Part shown: piece after piece, positions 13,395 through 25,383 of the stretch | Layout of the letters: every line of letters starts with the position of its first letter | Position numbering within the stretch: position 1 is the stretch's first letter | Assembly: GCA_025677825.1 (NCBI GenBank) | Contig: JAIXMO010000009.1 | Location: 62,001-126,000 of the forward strand | DNA length: 64,000 bases | DNA from: Helicostylum pulchrum | Lineage: Eukaryota; Mucoromycota; Mucoromycetes; Mucorales; Mucoraceae | Reading direction: 5' to 3' | The notes under the pieces: model-generated | What the model was told of the DNA's origin: nothing | What the model saw: only the letters and a program-made list of their open reading frames with translations | Databases searched by the model: none | Made by a program: the position numbers and the translations under genes

Positions 13395-14686
13395 ACTAGA
13401 AAGGGGGACGTCCCCAACTTGTTGTATTTTACCTTAACCTGGAATCTGACACTTTGTTGTTTTACCTTTTGGGATCAGACAAACTTCCACCTTCTCGCGG
13501 TTGATTCTGTTAATCATGGCCGCCTTTGGTTACGATGAGAACGAAAAGAAGTTTTTTTATACGTAATAAAGTGTTATTTTGTGCTCATTGTTATGTGATT
13601 GGTTGTTAGTATTGTCAGTTGGTGTGTTTTCAATTCTTAGCAGCTCCCTACATTTCAGGCACGTAATACTATGTGCACTACATCAGCTAGCGTAATTTTT
13701 TATTTCTTCGCAAATGAAACAACCTATTCTTTCTTTTCTCTTTGAAACTTTCGCCACAATGACTGGCATACTATCTGCGTATCTCGTAACAGATTCAGCG
13801 GATTGTGAACACCGGAGGGTGACTTTCTCGAGGACCTGGTATCTTTTGTATAACAGTTGAGATTGCTTACTGCTTTCAGGCTTGTCTACTGCTCAGAAGT
13901 GTATCAATCAGTATGGCTCGAATTTGTTTTTTCAAGTTATTAAACCTGTATTTTCAATGAAGGTGCCTGTATTTATCATTATTGAAAAAGAAAAAACTTG
14001 ATTGGAAGATATGCAATGCGTGTATATGTTTGTATCTTTTTTGCACAATTCAAAATAATAGGCTGTGTTAAATAAACAGGTTTCTTTTTTTTCCCATGAA
14101 ATAATTTTTTTTTAATATTTTGCTTCTTTCTTATAAACCTCAAAGAACAATACAATTAATTTGATTCGGAATAGAATAATTTACCTTTTGTAAACCACAG
14201 CATTTATTCACTTTGGTTTTTTTTTAAAAAAACAAACTTTTAGTACAACACTGATGTGATCAAGCACATATACAGATATATATTCTCATATATATTTACA
14301 TATACTTGATTATCTCACGACTTTAACCATTATGACTAATACATATTTATTTTAACTAAGCCTTATCAACATCGCCCAGTAATAACTGATGTCTGGATAC
14401 AGGATTAGAGGGTTTCCATAATTGCAGGTCTTGCCCGAAAGACTGGATTATATAATCACAGCAGGAAATTAGATATGGAAAGTGTGGCACAAACGCACTC
14501 ATTTTATCTGTAAACTTAGATATGAAAAAGCTATATAAACCTCCACCTTTTTCACATCAAATAAATTTCTATCTTATTTTGCGACTGGTTACTTTCTTGT
14601 ATCTTTTGTGTTTTTATTTTATTTTTGAATCTTTACTATTTCATAGCTCAGATTCCACAAACACACGTCTCTTTATTATTAACTCA
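13395..14686. other. Intergenic, no gene recognised
   Basis: No coding frame with recognisable features. It contains an imperfect palindrome around 14257-14317 (GTGATCAAG ... CTTGATTATCTCAC with an AT-rich centre). A TATATAAAC box near 14532 could belong to the gene that follows. Confidence 0.4.
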
Positions 14687-15290
14687 ATGGCAAATTATAT
14701 TGATTGTGACAACTCCAGCGATAAGTATTTACGCTATTTTTCTAACGTCCCCGTTAAAGTCTGTCTTAAAAAGTTTAAAAACCATTTTAAACAAAATTCA
14801 AGACTGGAAGATAAATATGTAGAAAAGCTAACCTCTATTCAAGCATATTCAAAGAACATTTCCAAAGACACCAAAAAAAGAATTAAACAACTTATTCAGA
14901 GTGGAAAAAAAGATGGAAAAAAAAAATCTACTTCAAGTGTTGCTGTGAGTAAAATTTAAAGCCAACTTAAACTTTGACTGATGTATATTTTTAGAATTAC
15001 TACGGTGATATTTACAATATGAAAACTGTAAGCTCGTTAAACGTATTTTATAGATTACAATACTGTAACTAATGTATTTATTTTATAAAGGGAGCAGGGG
15101 TACCATTAATAACAGCTTCATGTTGGATGATGAGAGAACTAAGAAAAGACAAAAGGTTAGGAAAATAATTCAAAACGAAGTGTTTTATGTGTAGAATAAC
15201 ATTTTTATTTTTATTTATTAGTCTAATCCTGCCGACGAAAAAGAAGAAGCAACCACCGAAGGAGAATCAACTGACGGAGAAGCTACTGAC

Positions 15291-15350
15291 GGAGAAGGAG
15301 AAGGAGAAGGAGAAGGAGAAGGAGAAGGAGAAGGAGAAGGAGAAGGAGAA
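15291..15350 (+). repeat. (GGAGAA)10 hexanucleotide repeat
   Basis: Ten exact GGAGAA units, encoding alternating Gly-Glu in the frame that also reads the flanking acidic segment. Likely length-variable. Confidence 0.9.
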
Positions 15351-16096
15351 GATGATGAACAAGAAGAAACTTTTTGCGATAAGTGGACCCTCTTTCCCTT
15401 GGATGCGAAAAAAATAAAAATCTGCATAGATATAGGTAAGAGAAAAGACATGATTAAAATGACTTTCATATCTAAAATACAATTTTTCAGTCCTGGAAAA
15501 CATGGGGTTATTCGTTTCGGGGAAAAACTTTCTGCACGCCCTACTATGTCAAAAAGCTTGTACCAATCTTTAGTATGTGATAACCTTTTTAAAGCTGGTG
15601 ACGTAAATAGTAGCTGCTCTTCTGATCAGATTATTATTGGCCAAATTGTTCAAAAAATGTTTGCTAAAGTAAAAAGTTTAAAATTTAAAACTTATTTAAC
15701 AGTACTTTTAACTTTTATTAAATTAGATATCTATCGATGAACTTGAAGATGGTGCTGACAAGTTGTGGATCCACGGTAATGAAAACAAACTTGTTGTTAG
15801 TTTTACCAAACAAATTATAACAATAATGTAAGTCATTTATTCAGAACTAACTACAATAAAAAATTCATTTATTTATAAAATTTGACTATAATTAGGGCCG
15901 AAGTTTACAAAAAGAAGCCTTCTATTAGCTACTCAGAGTCTACATATAACAACAGTTTGGTTTTCGGATGTATCAAAGCGGTTATGGTTTTAATGAATAA
16001 TAGTTTAGCGGCACCTTATTTTATTCCGGGTGAGGAAGAACTCGAATCTATGACAAGTCAATTATCCAAAATGGGTAAAAAAGTAGATCACAGAAG

Positions 16097-16116
16097 ATGT
16101 GGTGAAATCACCACAT
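16097..16116. repeat. Perfect short inverted repeat TGTGGTGA-aa-TCACCACA
   Basis: An 8-bp perfect stem with a 2-base loop, located where the coding homology of the surrounding relic gene breaks off. It may mark the edge of an insertion at about 16118-16400. Confidence 0.6.
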
Positions 16117-16117
16117 A

Positions 16118-16400
16118 AAATAAATATAATTAATATAATCGATGAACCATCGATTATAAAACATAACATAAGTAAAATAACACTGGATCTAGTAAAGCAA
16201 GATCTTCAGTCTATAAAAGTCATTAAATCCAACCTAATCAATCACAATAGTGCGACCACTATTAAAATTAGTATAAATAACAAACGAGAGTTTGCAATCC
16301 CTTTTACTGGGATTGATTTTACACCAAAGAATAAGAAACACCTTTAATCTTATTCCTCCTGTTTTATTAATTTTTCCGTGTCAAATCTAAAAGTATTTTT
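16118..16400 (+). other. AT-rich stretch interrupting the relic gene; short open frame
   Basis: Between two blocks of the relic gene lies a 283-bp stretch with an open frame (contains IDEPSIIKHNISKITLDLVK and KREFAIPFTGIDFTPKNKKH). It does not resemble the surrounding gene. It may be an insertion, such as a mobile-element fragment, or a long retained intron. It ends at a 3' splice-like TTTTTCCACAG just before RIYKADGVV. Confidence 0.3.
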
Positions 16401-16964
16401 CCACAGAAGAATCTATAAAGCTGACGGGGTTGTGAGACTCCAAGGACAACATGAGCAGAAGTAATATTGTTAGAAACGGCCGGTCCATTTGCAAATAAAA
16501 ACCATCGAAAAGCTGCCTTTGATAATTCGAAGGGTATGTTTGCCTTGTTGGCAATGCTGAAGACAATTGCGGATCGTTACCACAGAGGAACGGTTGGAAC
16601 GTTCCAAAAGTTAAAATTGTATTTCATTCAGCCCTCAGGTAATAAAATTTCACATGCAGTAATAACGAAAATTAATGTTAAAAACAATTAGATAAATGTA
16701 TTCGACTTTGGTCGATGGGCTATCATCAAAATGGAGTGTACTATCTAATCAGAGAGGCTAATATTAAAATAAGCGAGCACTTTCAAAGCAAGAACAAGAC
16801 TTTGACTGAATTATGTAACTTTTTTTACATATTGGAAGTACGTATTGCAATGCAACAATCTTTATTTTTTTATATTAATTTAGCGGTCTTTAATGGCATA
16901 GGTGTACTTGGAAGATACTCTGGCTGTGTTAAGGATACTCAAAGAAGAGCATGAGGCAAAAAAA

Positions 16965-17880
16965 AAAAAAGGAAAATTATAGTATTAGTTTCTCTTTGTC
17001 GGATGTTGTAAGCCCAAAACTATTCAGCTTATCTTACAATAAGGATGGTAGAGGCTTTGGAAGTGTGGAGATGAAAAGCTCTCCCGAAAGCGAGTGATTT
17101 TTTTTTTATTGTTATCATTATTATTGTTAAAACAATCATCCAAAGACTTAAACGGAATCCTAATTAGGAAAGATGAGCTTAAGTAATGGTATGAAATATA
17201 ACTCAATGCAATCTTCGTTTATTTTTCTAAATTTTATCTTTAGTAAAATTACAGCTAGTACTTTGGCCGATCTGCTCTGTATGTGTCTTATCCCATAATC
17301 AAGACCAAAGGTATATATCAAAATATAATAATTGTTGCTATTTACTTACTTTTTTTATAGCCCTTTCTTCTGATACGTAACTTATTCGCTCTTTTCTATA
17401 TATAATGTAACTTGATTACTCCTTTCTATAATGTAGCCTGATTGTTTTTTCTATAATGCAACATGATAGCCCTATCCATATATTCGTAGTGCCAGACATA
17501 TAAACGTGGATATATAAATTTTATAGTGTCCTTTTTTTTCGCTTTAAAATAAAATACTGTTTTTTCTTTAATATTTATACTGAATTCGAATATATCGTTT
17601 TTTTTTGGATCTACTACTTTTTTTTACGTATCGTACCGTTTCGGATGTATCATATATGACCATGCATTTTTTATTCGGTCCGATATATGTCGTTATATTA
17701 ACGCTAATGAGATGAAATCTATTGATATTGAACCAATAACATGTATAACAATCATTTATTAAATATCCAGAAGTAAGAAAGTATGTGATGAGCACAAAAA
17801 AAAACTTTGACACAAACACTTATGCACGTCGAGTCTTAAACAGAAAAATTACATGTAAACATCAACCGTTCCACGTTCTA
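16965..17880. other. Intergenic, no gene recognised
   Basis: AT-rich. Contains short T runs and three spaced copies of a CTATAATGTAACTTGAT / CTATAATGTAGCCTGATT / CTATAATGCAACATGAT motif between 17390 and 17470, a degenerate minisatellite of roughly 30 bp. Confidence 0.4.
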
Positions 17881-18420
17881 TGAATGTTATTACCCCGTCC
17901 GGTTCAAAAGAAAATCTTCGCATATTGCTCTGACTAGATACGGATGTTCGCCACCTGGATATTGGTCAGTACACATATCGTGCAACTTCATTTCCCTTTA
18001 AACATAACGCAGGTAGGTAACAATATATGTCAAATAATTCATGTAAGGAGGAATCATCACATATAGTAGTTCCTGGAAAGTAAAAATACCAAAGTGTTCA
18101 GTGATGTAACATATCACCTACATTAGCAAAAAATGCTAACCTTTTTTTTCCCACTTACCAGTGACCTGGAAGCAGATAATACCATTCAGATTATGTTTTC
18201 TCAAAGTTTGGTTAGCTAGAATGGCAAGGCGGTAAAAATAGATAATCCCCAAACGATTGGTAGTATTCTTGGCCTTGGTCTCATCAATACTAGTCGTATA
18301 AGAGAAGCAATATTGATCAGATACATAAAATTAAATAAAAATCAGAACATAAAACAAAGCAGTTTTTAACTGAAGAATCAACCTCTACTTTCTTCTTTAC
18401 GAACTGCTTTGGACACGTCA
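17880..18420 (-). pseudogene. Another C-terminal fragment of the expanded unknown family
   Basis: Minus-strand blocks in order: EMTCPKQFVKKKVEVD (about 18420-18370), TSIDETKAKNTTNRLGIIYF and YRLAILANQTLRKHNLNGII ending in CFQVTG at a GTAAG donor (about 18300-18165), ELLYVMIPPYMNYLTYI (about 18070), and DMCTDQYPGGEHPYLVRAI (about 17970-17900) with a stop. Introns could join some blocks, but no full gene can be built and the 5' half is missing. The order and motifs parallel the fragment at 11295-11675 and the 3' part of the relic at 14687-16960, so these are copies of one family. Function unknown. Confidence 0.45.
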
Positions 18421-18779
18421 TTTCTAGAATTAATGAAAGTAAAGTAAAGAGTTTTTTTTTGTAAAAGTTGTTTTTAGTTAAGGTGCATCTGGATTAGAAT
18501 GAAACAAAAATCAAATCTATGACATTTTTGGAGTACACGTACCTTTATAATAAGAGCCAAAAAAAGTAGCTCATAATAATTAAGTGGATCTCATGGCCTC
18601 GTGCTAGCTTATACCTGGAAGTTGCTTTAGAAAGAACCGTATCCTTTTGTACGAACATAAAGAAAACAAAAATGCTAAAAAAAAAAAGCAGAATTATAAA
18701 TGGATATAAGATATGCTTCTTTAAAAAGTGCACACATAAAAAAATACTTACTGATGGTACGCATTGTAAAGAAAAGAGA

Positions 18780-18990
18780 TTTATATATTCTAAAGAAAAT
18801 GACTGAATAAATATATCTTGGGCTGATAAAATGGGTGGTCACTTTTACTCGTGTGATCTAACTGTTTAATCATTTTTATGTTCTACACTTATTTAATAGA
18901 AGAGGTTAGAAAAATGCGGGGCCTTTTTTGTCAACCGCCTGCTTAAATTTTATTTTTTAAAAGCTGTTCATCTTTTTTCTGAGACACGAC
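18780..18990. repeat. Dispersed repeat, copy B (partner 12000-12250)
   Basis: See copy A. It shares GATAAAATGG, TGTGATCTA, TTTAATCRTTTTT, TGTTCTACACT and the later T6A4-GTTC block. Its position relative to the family fragment at 17880-18420 matches copy A relative to 11295-11675, pointing to duplication of a unit of about 1 kb. Confidence 0.6.
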
Positions 18991-19384
18991 CATGCACACC
19001 TAGTGTCAATCATTGCGAATAGTTTTTAGTCTAAAAAATATATTGAATATTATTAGAAAGAGTAATAGTTAGTCAAGAAAAACAATTGGTTCCCTTACAA
19101 CGTTAATAGTTTGTCGAGCGGCTCGAATAGATTTTCGTTTATTATCTTCATCCAAATAGTTGAGGGACAATTTGCAGTAACTTTGGAGCTCACAGCTTTT
19201 TAATTATTAACATAAAGTTCTTGCAACTATAACCGTTTATCAATTAACCGATAGAGCGCTTTTCTAAATATGAACTTACTTTCATATATATTGCAGTTGC
19301 TTCTGCCTCTTCGTTTTATCGTTTGCAGTAGACTTAGAATAAGAGGGACAATCACGTGAAGTATAGTTGTGCGCGTCTACATTT

Positions 19385-20290
19385 TTTAAGTTTGACGTAT
19401 TACAAAAATTAGCTGAGCAGATAAAAAGTAACTACCATTTTTTTTTCCTCATCAGACTTTTTATCTTTTCTTTTCTTTTCTTTTAAAACAATGGTAACGA
19501 TAAAAAACCCAATAAAATTAAAAATATACCTTTATTAAAATACTATATAGAACATCAAGATACAAGTAGTTATTCTTACGCTACTACATATAATCCCGTT
19601 AGAGTTAAAATACGGTCATTATATTGTAGACGTAATTCTATCAAAACTGGTTAATCTAGAATTACTGACGCATTCTTTACAATCCCCATATCGAGATTTT
19701 ACAATCATGTTACGCACAGAAGTACTAATCATTTTATTTTCATTACTCGTTCCAAAATTAATTCATATTCATAAAGCATTATTTAATCAGCACAATCGTA
19801 CAAATCAACCAGACCAAATACCTCTTACTCAAGAAAATACCGAATCAAACTCTGCAACACATTGGTTTTCGTATGCACTCGATCTATTAATTCCTTTAAA
19901 CATTTCATATTCATTTTATCTCACACTGGTTATTTATTGTAATTTTATAATGACATACCTTTTCCAACCTCCTGGTCGTAATTTTGTAACTCCATTCTTT
20001 AACAGATTAACCTACCATACCTTACTACTGTCTTGTACAAGTTTATTAATCGTCATCTGTTACAAAACTCGCAAACAATGCTTTCGTTTCCTGTATTTAT
20101 ATGTAAACTTTCATCTTTATTGGAATCTTATAATTGAACCGACTCTAAATTACATCAAATATACATTTTACACCTAACTCATAAAACCCCTTTTATAATC
20201 ATAAAAAACTTGGTACAATATAAATATAATTATTCTATTAGTAAAAGCATTTGATTTATAAAAAAGAGGGAATTCGAAATTGAAGAGAAG
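19385..20290. repeat. Tandem duplication, unit 1
   Basis: Unit 1 starts in the block ATTACARAAATTAGCTGAGC / AGATAAAAAGTAAC and includes the promoter, start codon, intron, coding region and 3' flank of the membrane-protein gene. The same order recurs in unit 2 (about 20291-21150). Both units share the leader (YTTTTCTTTTTT AAAACAATGGTAACGATAAA). Confidence 0.8.
19491..20177 (+). CDS. Small multi-pass membrane protein, tandem copy 1
   Basis: I propose a start codon at 19491 that is itself exon 1: ATG is followed at once by the donor GTAACG, and after a 57-nt intron (19494-19550) the frame AACATCAAG... stays open to 20177, giving 209 aa. Both tandem copies keep this arrangement. A shorter 156-aa version could start at 19707. 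The protein has about four hydrophobic segments (KIQVVILTLLHIIPLEL, VLIILFSLLVPKLI, LLIPLNISYSFYLTLVIYC, LLLSCTSLLIVICY) with a polar Asn/Gln/Thr-rich loop between the second and third. It ends NYIKYTFYT. I do not recognise the family. No signal peptide cleavage site is obvious. Confidence 0.55.
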
Positions 20291-21150
20291 TTTAATGTAT
20301 TACAGAAATTAGCTGAGCAGATAAAAAGTAACCACTTATTTTTTTTCTATCTTTTCTTTTTTTTTTAAAAAAACAATGGTAACGATAAAAATAGTCAACA
20401 AGTTTAAAAATATATATATACTGACAGTTAAAATACTTTATAGAACATCAAGACACAAGTAGCTGTATTCGCTCTACTACATTTCATCCCATCAGAGTTG
20501 AGATATGGCCATTATATTTTAGACGTAATTCTATCAAAACTAGCGAATCCAGAATTACTAACGACTTATTTTTACACATCATATCAATATTTTACAAGGC
20601 TTTTATACACAGAAGTAGCTGTCATTCTATTTTGCTTACTTGCTCCAAAATCAAAACATACTTATAAAGTGATATTTAAGCAATACAATCTTACAGACCA
20701 ACTTCCTCACAGTCAAAAAAAAGACAAACCTTCCAGCACATTGGCTTTCATGCGTAATCGACGTATTAATCCCTCTAAACATTATATATTCATTTTATTT
20801 CGTACTGATTATTTATTTTGGTATTTTTGAGACGTACCTTCTCTTGCCTTCTCGTTGTAATCTTACAACTCCGTGTAACGCGTTAACCTATCATACCATA
20901 CTGCTATCTTATCCAGGTTTATTAATTCTCACATGCTACAACTTTCGCAAAGAATGCTTTTCTTCAACACTACTTTTACTTATATATCCCCATTTTTATT
21001 GGAGTTTTCTAATTCAACCAGTTCTAAATTACATCAAATGTGCTTTTTTTCGTTGCACATAAATCATAAAGCACCTTTTTTATAATAAAAGAAAATTTTG
21101 ATGCAATAGAAAAATATATTGATTTTATAGGTAAAGCATTAGATTTTTAT
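20291..21150. repeat. Tandem duplication, unit 2
   Basis: Second direct copy of the unit at 19385-20290, in the same orientation. Promoter, ATG|GTAACG start/intron structure, coding sequence and the AT-rich 3' flank (ATAAAGCACC / AGCATTAGATTT) are all recognisable. Confidence 0.8.
20376..21062 (+). pseudogene. Small multi-pass membrane protein, tandem copy 2 (one frameshift)
   Basis: Paralogue of the gene at 19491-20177. ATG 20376-20378 is followed by GTAACG and an acceptor at 20443; the frame then reads NIKTQVAVFALLHFIPSEL and YGHYILDVILSKLANPELL, parallel to copy 1. After TDQLPHS there is an A8 run (about 20716-20723), and the homology moves to another frame: HWLSCVIDVLIPLNIIYSFY, NLTTPCNALTYHTILLS, NYIKCAFFRCT, stop at 21062. 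A single indel in the A run explains everything, so this is either a recent pseudogene, a sequencing error, or a slippage site. Confidence 0.65.
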
Positions 21151-21159
21151 ATGTCTTTT

Positions 21160-21176
21160 TTTTTTTTTTTTTTTTG
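21160..21176. repeat. Poly-T and purine-rich tract downstream of EAF1
   Basis: A run of about 17 T followed by a purine-rich stretch to about 21380 (GAGAGA, GGAAGAGAAGG). This is the likely 3' flank and terminator region between the convergent membrane-protein gene and EAF1. Confidence 0.4.
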
Positions 21177-21399
21177 TTAGTATGATTTACATACAAGAAA
21201 AAAAAAAGAGGAGAGGGGAAATCAGAAAATTGTAGAGTTTAAAAGTAAGAGAGAGAGAGAAAAAATGAGGGAACTAGTGAAGTGTGTGTTAATATAAAAA
21301 AAATTTACAAAAAGATATAAAGAGGTAGAAAAGGTTAGGAAGAAAGAAAAAATATACAAAAAAAAAGAGGAAGAGAAGGATTTAAAGAAAGAGCAATAG

Positions 21400-24300
21400 C
21401 TATGGTTGTTGTTGTTGTTGTTGTTGAGCTTGTTGAGCTTGTTGTTGAGCTTGTTGTTGAGCTTGTTGAGCTTGTTGTTGAGCTTGTTGGGCTTGTTGTT
21501 GAGCTTGTTGTTGAGCTTGTTGTTGAACTTGTTGTTGAGCTTGTTGTTGAGCTTGTTGTTGAGCTTGTTGAGCCTGTTGAGCCTGCTGCTGTTGTTGTTG
21601 CTGTTGCTGCCTCTGCTGCTGTTGCATTTGAAGGGCCTGTACCTGCTGTAACCTCTGCAACTGCTGCTGAGCAAGTAAGGCAGCCTGTAAGCTATTTACA
21701 TTATTAGCGCCTTGTTGAACTGGACTTCCATTATTAGTAGCTGTAACTGCTGCATTTCTCATCTGAAGTTGTGCAAGGTACCTTTGAAGTTGTAATTGTT
21801 GGTTAGCAGGCAATTGAGAGATAGGATAGCCCATTTGAGCCAATTGAGCTGCAAACATTAAAGGATTCGTTTGGGCTGCATGTAATTGTGCTGCAATAGC
21901 AGCTTGTTGTTGTTGTTGGTTTTGAGGCTGTGGAGAAGATTGTGGAGTGGTTTGAGGTCGTGGGCTTTGTTGTACCGCAGGTGATGCCATTTGAGATACT
22001 TGTTGCGCTACTGTCTCTGCACTTGGAGCTGGAGTATGTGTAGCTATAAAAAAAAAGAGGATGTGAGGTTTAAGTTTATGGTACAAATATATATATATAT
22101 CAGTAATACTTACGCTGTTGTTGTTGCTGTTGCTGCTGAGCTTGCTGCTGAGCCTGTTGCTGAGCCTGTTGCTGTGCTTGTACCTGTTGTTGTTGAGCAA
22201 CCAACAACTGAGCCTGTTGAGCCTGCTGCATTTGTAATTGCTGTTGCAATTGCTGCTGTTGAGCCTGTTGCTGTTGCTGTTGAGAAGCTTGTATAGCATT
22301 AGCAAAACGTTGGATAGTAGCAGGAGTAGGAGGACGAGCCTGACCACCGGCCTGCTGAGCAGCTTGCTGGGCAGCCTGTTGTTGAGCAGCCGCCATTAAG
22401 ACCATTTGTTGCTGTCTTAATAGTTGTAACTGAGCAGCAGGGTATCTATTCTGTGGCAGGCCGGCAGCCACACTAGCATTTTGTTGTGTGATAGGAAGTT
22501 GTGGTGGTCTAACAGCGTTTTGTGCTACAGGAGAAGGAGTCGTGGTGGTAGCTGAAACCCGAGCTTGTGCCGCAGCAGCGGCAGCCGAGGTCGCAACGGA
22601 CATGGGAGGTCTCACTTGTTGTGCGGCTTGTGTTTGAGGTACAGCTGCAGATCGTGGTCCACCATTAGGAGTTTGGGATCCTAAGCTGATAGCAGCAGAT
22701 AATTGTCTTTGCTCTAAAACCGCTTGAGCCATTTGTCTTTCTCTTTGAGCTTTATGCATACTCATTTCCATAGCTGTAGGTAACCTTTGACCAGAACTAT
22801 TTGTTCCGTGAGTTTCGATGGTAGGACGAGGAGGTGCAGCGGGGGGTGTAGCATGTTTTTCAGACTCTTCACGTTTCTTTTGCGTCTTTTTAATAGCTTC
22901 AAAAATATTATACTGTCTTTGACGTTTACTGGGCGAATCAAATCGAATAGTTGTTGGACGACGGTTGAGTTCACGTTTCAATTTAGAGGTGTATGCACTA
23001 CTGACTTGTCCAGACAAGGATGTTAGGTTGTTACGTTTCCAACGATCGTGGCATTCCCATGGCGTGCGTTTTACACCGGTAATAGGAAGTCGAACAGAGT
23101 TGAGTGCATCACAAATTAAATCCCAGTTGAAGGAGTACTGAATAATAAATGAAATCAAGCATACATCATCGTCTTCGGACCAGTGTGTAGTACTGGATTG
23201 TATATTGGCAGGTGATTGGGGCGTAGAAGGTTGTTGTGCTGGTAAATCTTTCAATCTTTTATGTGCAAATAATGCTACAAAATATATATATATATATTAA
23301 TACTGACATTTATACAGATATAAAAAATACACTAATACTTACGAGATATTAAAGGTGTGGGATCATATCTTTCATGTCTTGGTAGTGTCTTGATTTCTGA
23401 TTTATAGTCCTTTACTTCATCATCGTAAATAATAGGATGACCGTCGATTGTTCTTTTACGACTGTATCGTTTTGGTGCTTTCAATGTAGTTTGTTGTGAG
23501 ATTAATTTGGTGACGGCAGTAATTTTACCGTATTCTATTTCATTAAAGTAAATATCGTTAAATCCGGGATTAGGTGGTTCATAAGCCAACATGTCTGGAA
23601 ACAAAGCACCAGCATCAAACTCTCCAAAGTCTTCAATCGATAGTGTGAGTACAGGCATATTGGGATCGAATTCTTTAATAATATTTCTGTACTCTTGAAT
23701 GATATCAGAAGATAATGACTCGGCAATAAAATTAGGTGTAGTGGGCATAGAAGACTCATCCGCTGTATCCATTGTAAAAGAATTGTTGTTTAAATCAACA
23801 CTATGCATTGTATCATTATCTGTCGTTAAAATAGGGTCTGCTGTATCAGTACCCATCATTGCATCATTCTTTATAGGATCTTGTGTAGAAGATTCTTCGA
23901 CTCCATTTTCTACTAATGATTGAGGTTCATCTGTTGCTGTTGTTTGTACACTTTCCATCGACTCAACAGGGTCATTAACGACTGTTTCCTCTACTGGCGT
24001 CATATCAATTATATCTTCTTCTGTCAACACAGGTGAAGAAGGAACACTAATAGGATCAGGAATACGAGTCTTTACACAAACAGTAGGTTTATCCTCAGTT
24101 TGATGCCACTCCATCACAGCTCTTGAAACATGATAAGCCAAAGCAATTTTCCACTTTCTTTCTTGTTTAAAGTCAGTTTGCATCCACTTCATTTCATCCA
24201 GCATTGAATCCCAATGTGTCTTTACACGAGCAGGTGCTTTATGTCTCTTTAACTGTCTCATACTCCAAAGGTTTTTCTTTTTCAATGTTTCGATCTTTTG

Positions 24301-25290
24301 AATGGTCTTTACAGACTTTAATTCGTCTCTAGCAAGCATCCAATCATGCGTTGTTAATGTCTTTCTAGCAGTCTGTAGTTGTTTAAATAAAGGAAAATGT
24401 GTAGCTCGAAGTTGCCAAGCATAAAGATCCACACTGTTACGATTCTCGCTTTTCAAACTAGGTGCAGTAGCAGATAATTTCACTCCATTGTAAATAGTGG
24501 TAGCATTATTCATTAAAGCTGCATCTGTTCTAGCAGGGCTGACTGTGGTGATGATGCGTTGAGGCTGTCTATTGATTCGACGATATGGTGGAGAGTGACT
24601 TTTATCTCTAGAATGAGAATCCTTTTGCTAAATCGTAGAATAATAATAATAATGAATATACCAAGTTATAGGATATAATGTATAGAAACTTACGTCTAAA
24701 CTAGATAAAATTTCATCTACACTTTTAGGTCTAACAGCACCACTGACACCTCTTGTAACCATCCTAACAGGTGGAGGAGGTAAACGACGAGATGACTTTT
24801 TAGAGGGATCTGAACCATCAAATGTTGGAGAAGGAGAAGCGGAATCTTGCTTGTTTAATTTGACATTGCTAGGATATAAAGTTAGATTGGAATTACAATA
24901 GGTAGGTATATATAAAAATACCTAATTTTATGCTTGTCAAGGTAAACGCCCCACTTATCTTGATCTACTTGTGTTACATCTCCACCTTTTAAAAATGAAA
25001 TGACAGGATCGTTTTCATTCATATTTCCCTCACCTGTCATTGTGAACAATTCTTTTAATAAAAGTTCCCTGTGTGTAACAATGATTCTATATATATATAT
25101 AACTTTTTTAATTACAACGTATTTCTTACGCATGTTGAACTTACTTTATTCTCTTTTTTCTGTCCTCTTCAGCATTATTTCGTAATTTTTGAAGTGATTT
25201 CTATTTTTCTATTGTATGAATATAATTGATACATAAAAAGATAAAAAACTAAATAGTCTACTATTTACCTGCTGTTGCTGTTGCTGCTGC

Positions 25291-25383
<93 letters not shown>

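Larger units (their letters stand above)
14687..16960 (+). pseudogene. Multi-exon gene of an expanded Mucorales-type family, decayed
   Basis: Possible start MANYIDCDNSSDKYLRYFSN at 14687, a Lys-rich exon, then small exons joined by GT-AG introns: an acidic Gly-Glu repeat encoded by ten GGAGAA units (15291-15350), TFCDKWTLFPLDAKKIKICI, a block before 15667, ISIDELEDGADKLWIHGNEN (about 15730-15790), AEVYKKKPSISYSESTY (about 15898 onward), and at the end KADGVVRLQGHEQ, VILLETAGPFANKNHRKAAF, KGMFALLAMLKTIADRYHRG and GVYYLIREANIKI. Frame changes near 15490-15580 and an interruption at 16118-16400 cannot be repaired by simple introns, so I call it a relic. The ADGVV...LLETAG pattern weakly recalls a nuclease-like D...E core, but that is speculation. 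Function unknown. Confidence 0.5.

Noticed and set aside
15187..15417. Lys-Glu repeat frame (TEKEKEKEKEK) over the GGAGAA repeat
   Set aside because: It is an alternative frame of the hexanucleotide repeat; the Gly-Glu frame continues into TFCDKWTLFPLDAKKIKI, which looks like real protein.
17390..17470. Repeated CTATAATGTAACTTGAT motifs as a CRISPR-like array
   Set aside because: Only three diverged short units with irregular spacing, in a eukaryotic genome; a degenerate minisatellite is enough.
21402..21707. Plus-strand Val/Leu-rich frames over the EAF1 C-terminus
   Set aside because: They are antisense shadows of the CAA/CAG repeat of EAF1 and have no start context or other support.
22787..23923. 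Plus-strand open frames opposite EAF1 exons 5 and 6
   Set aside because: Antisense to a well-supported gene; low complexity, no splice or promoter signals of their own.
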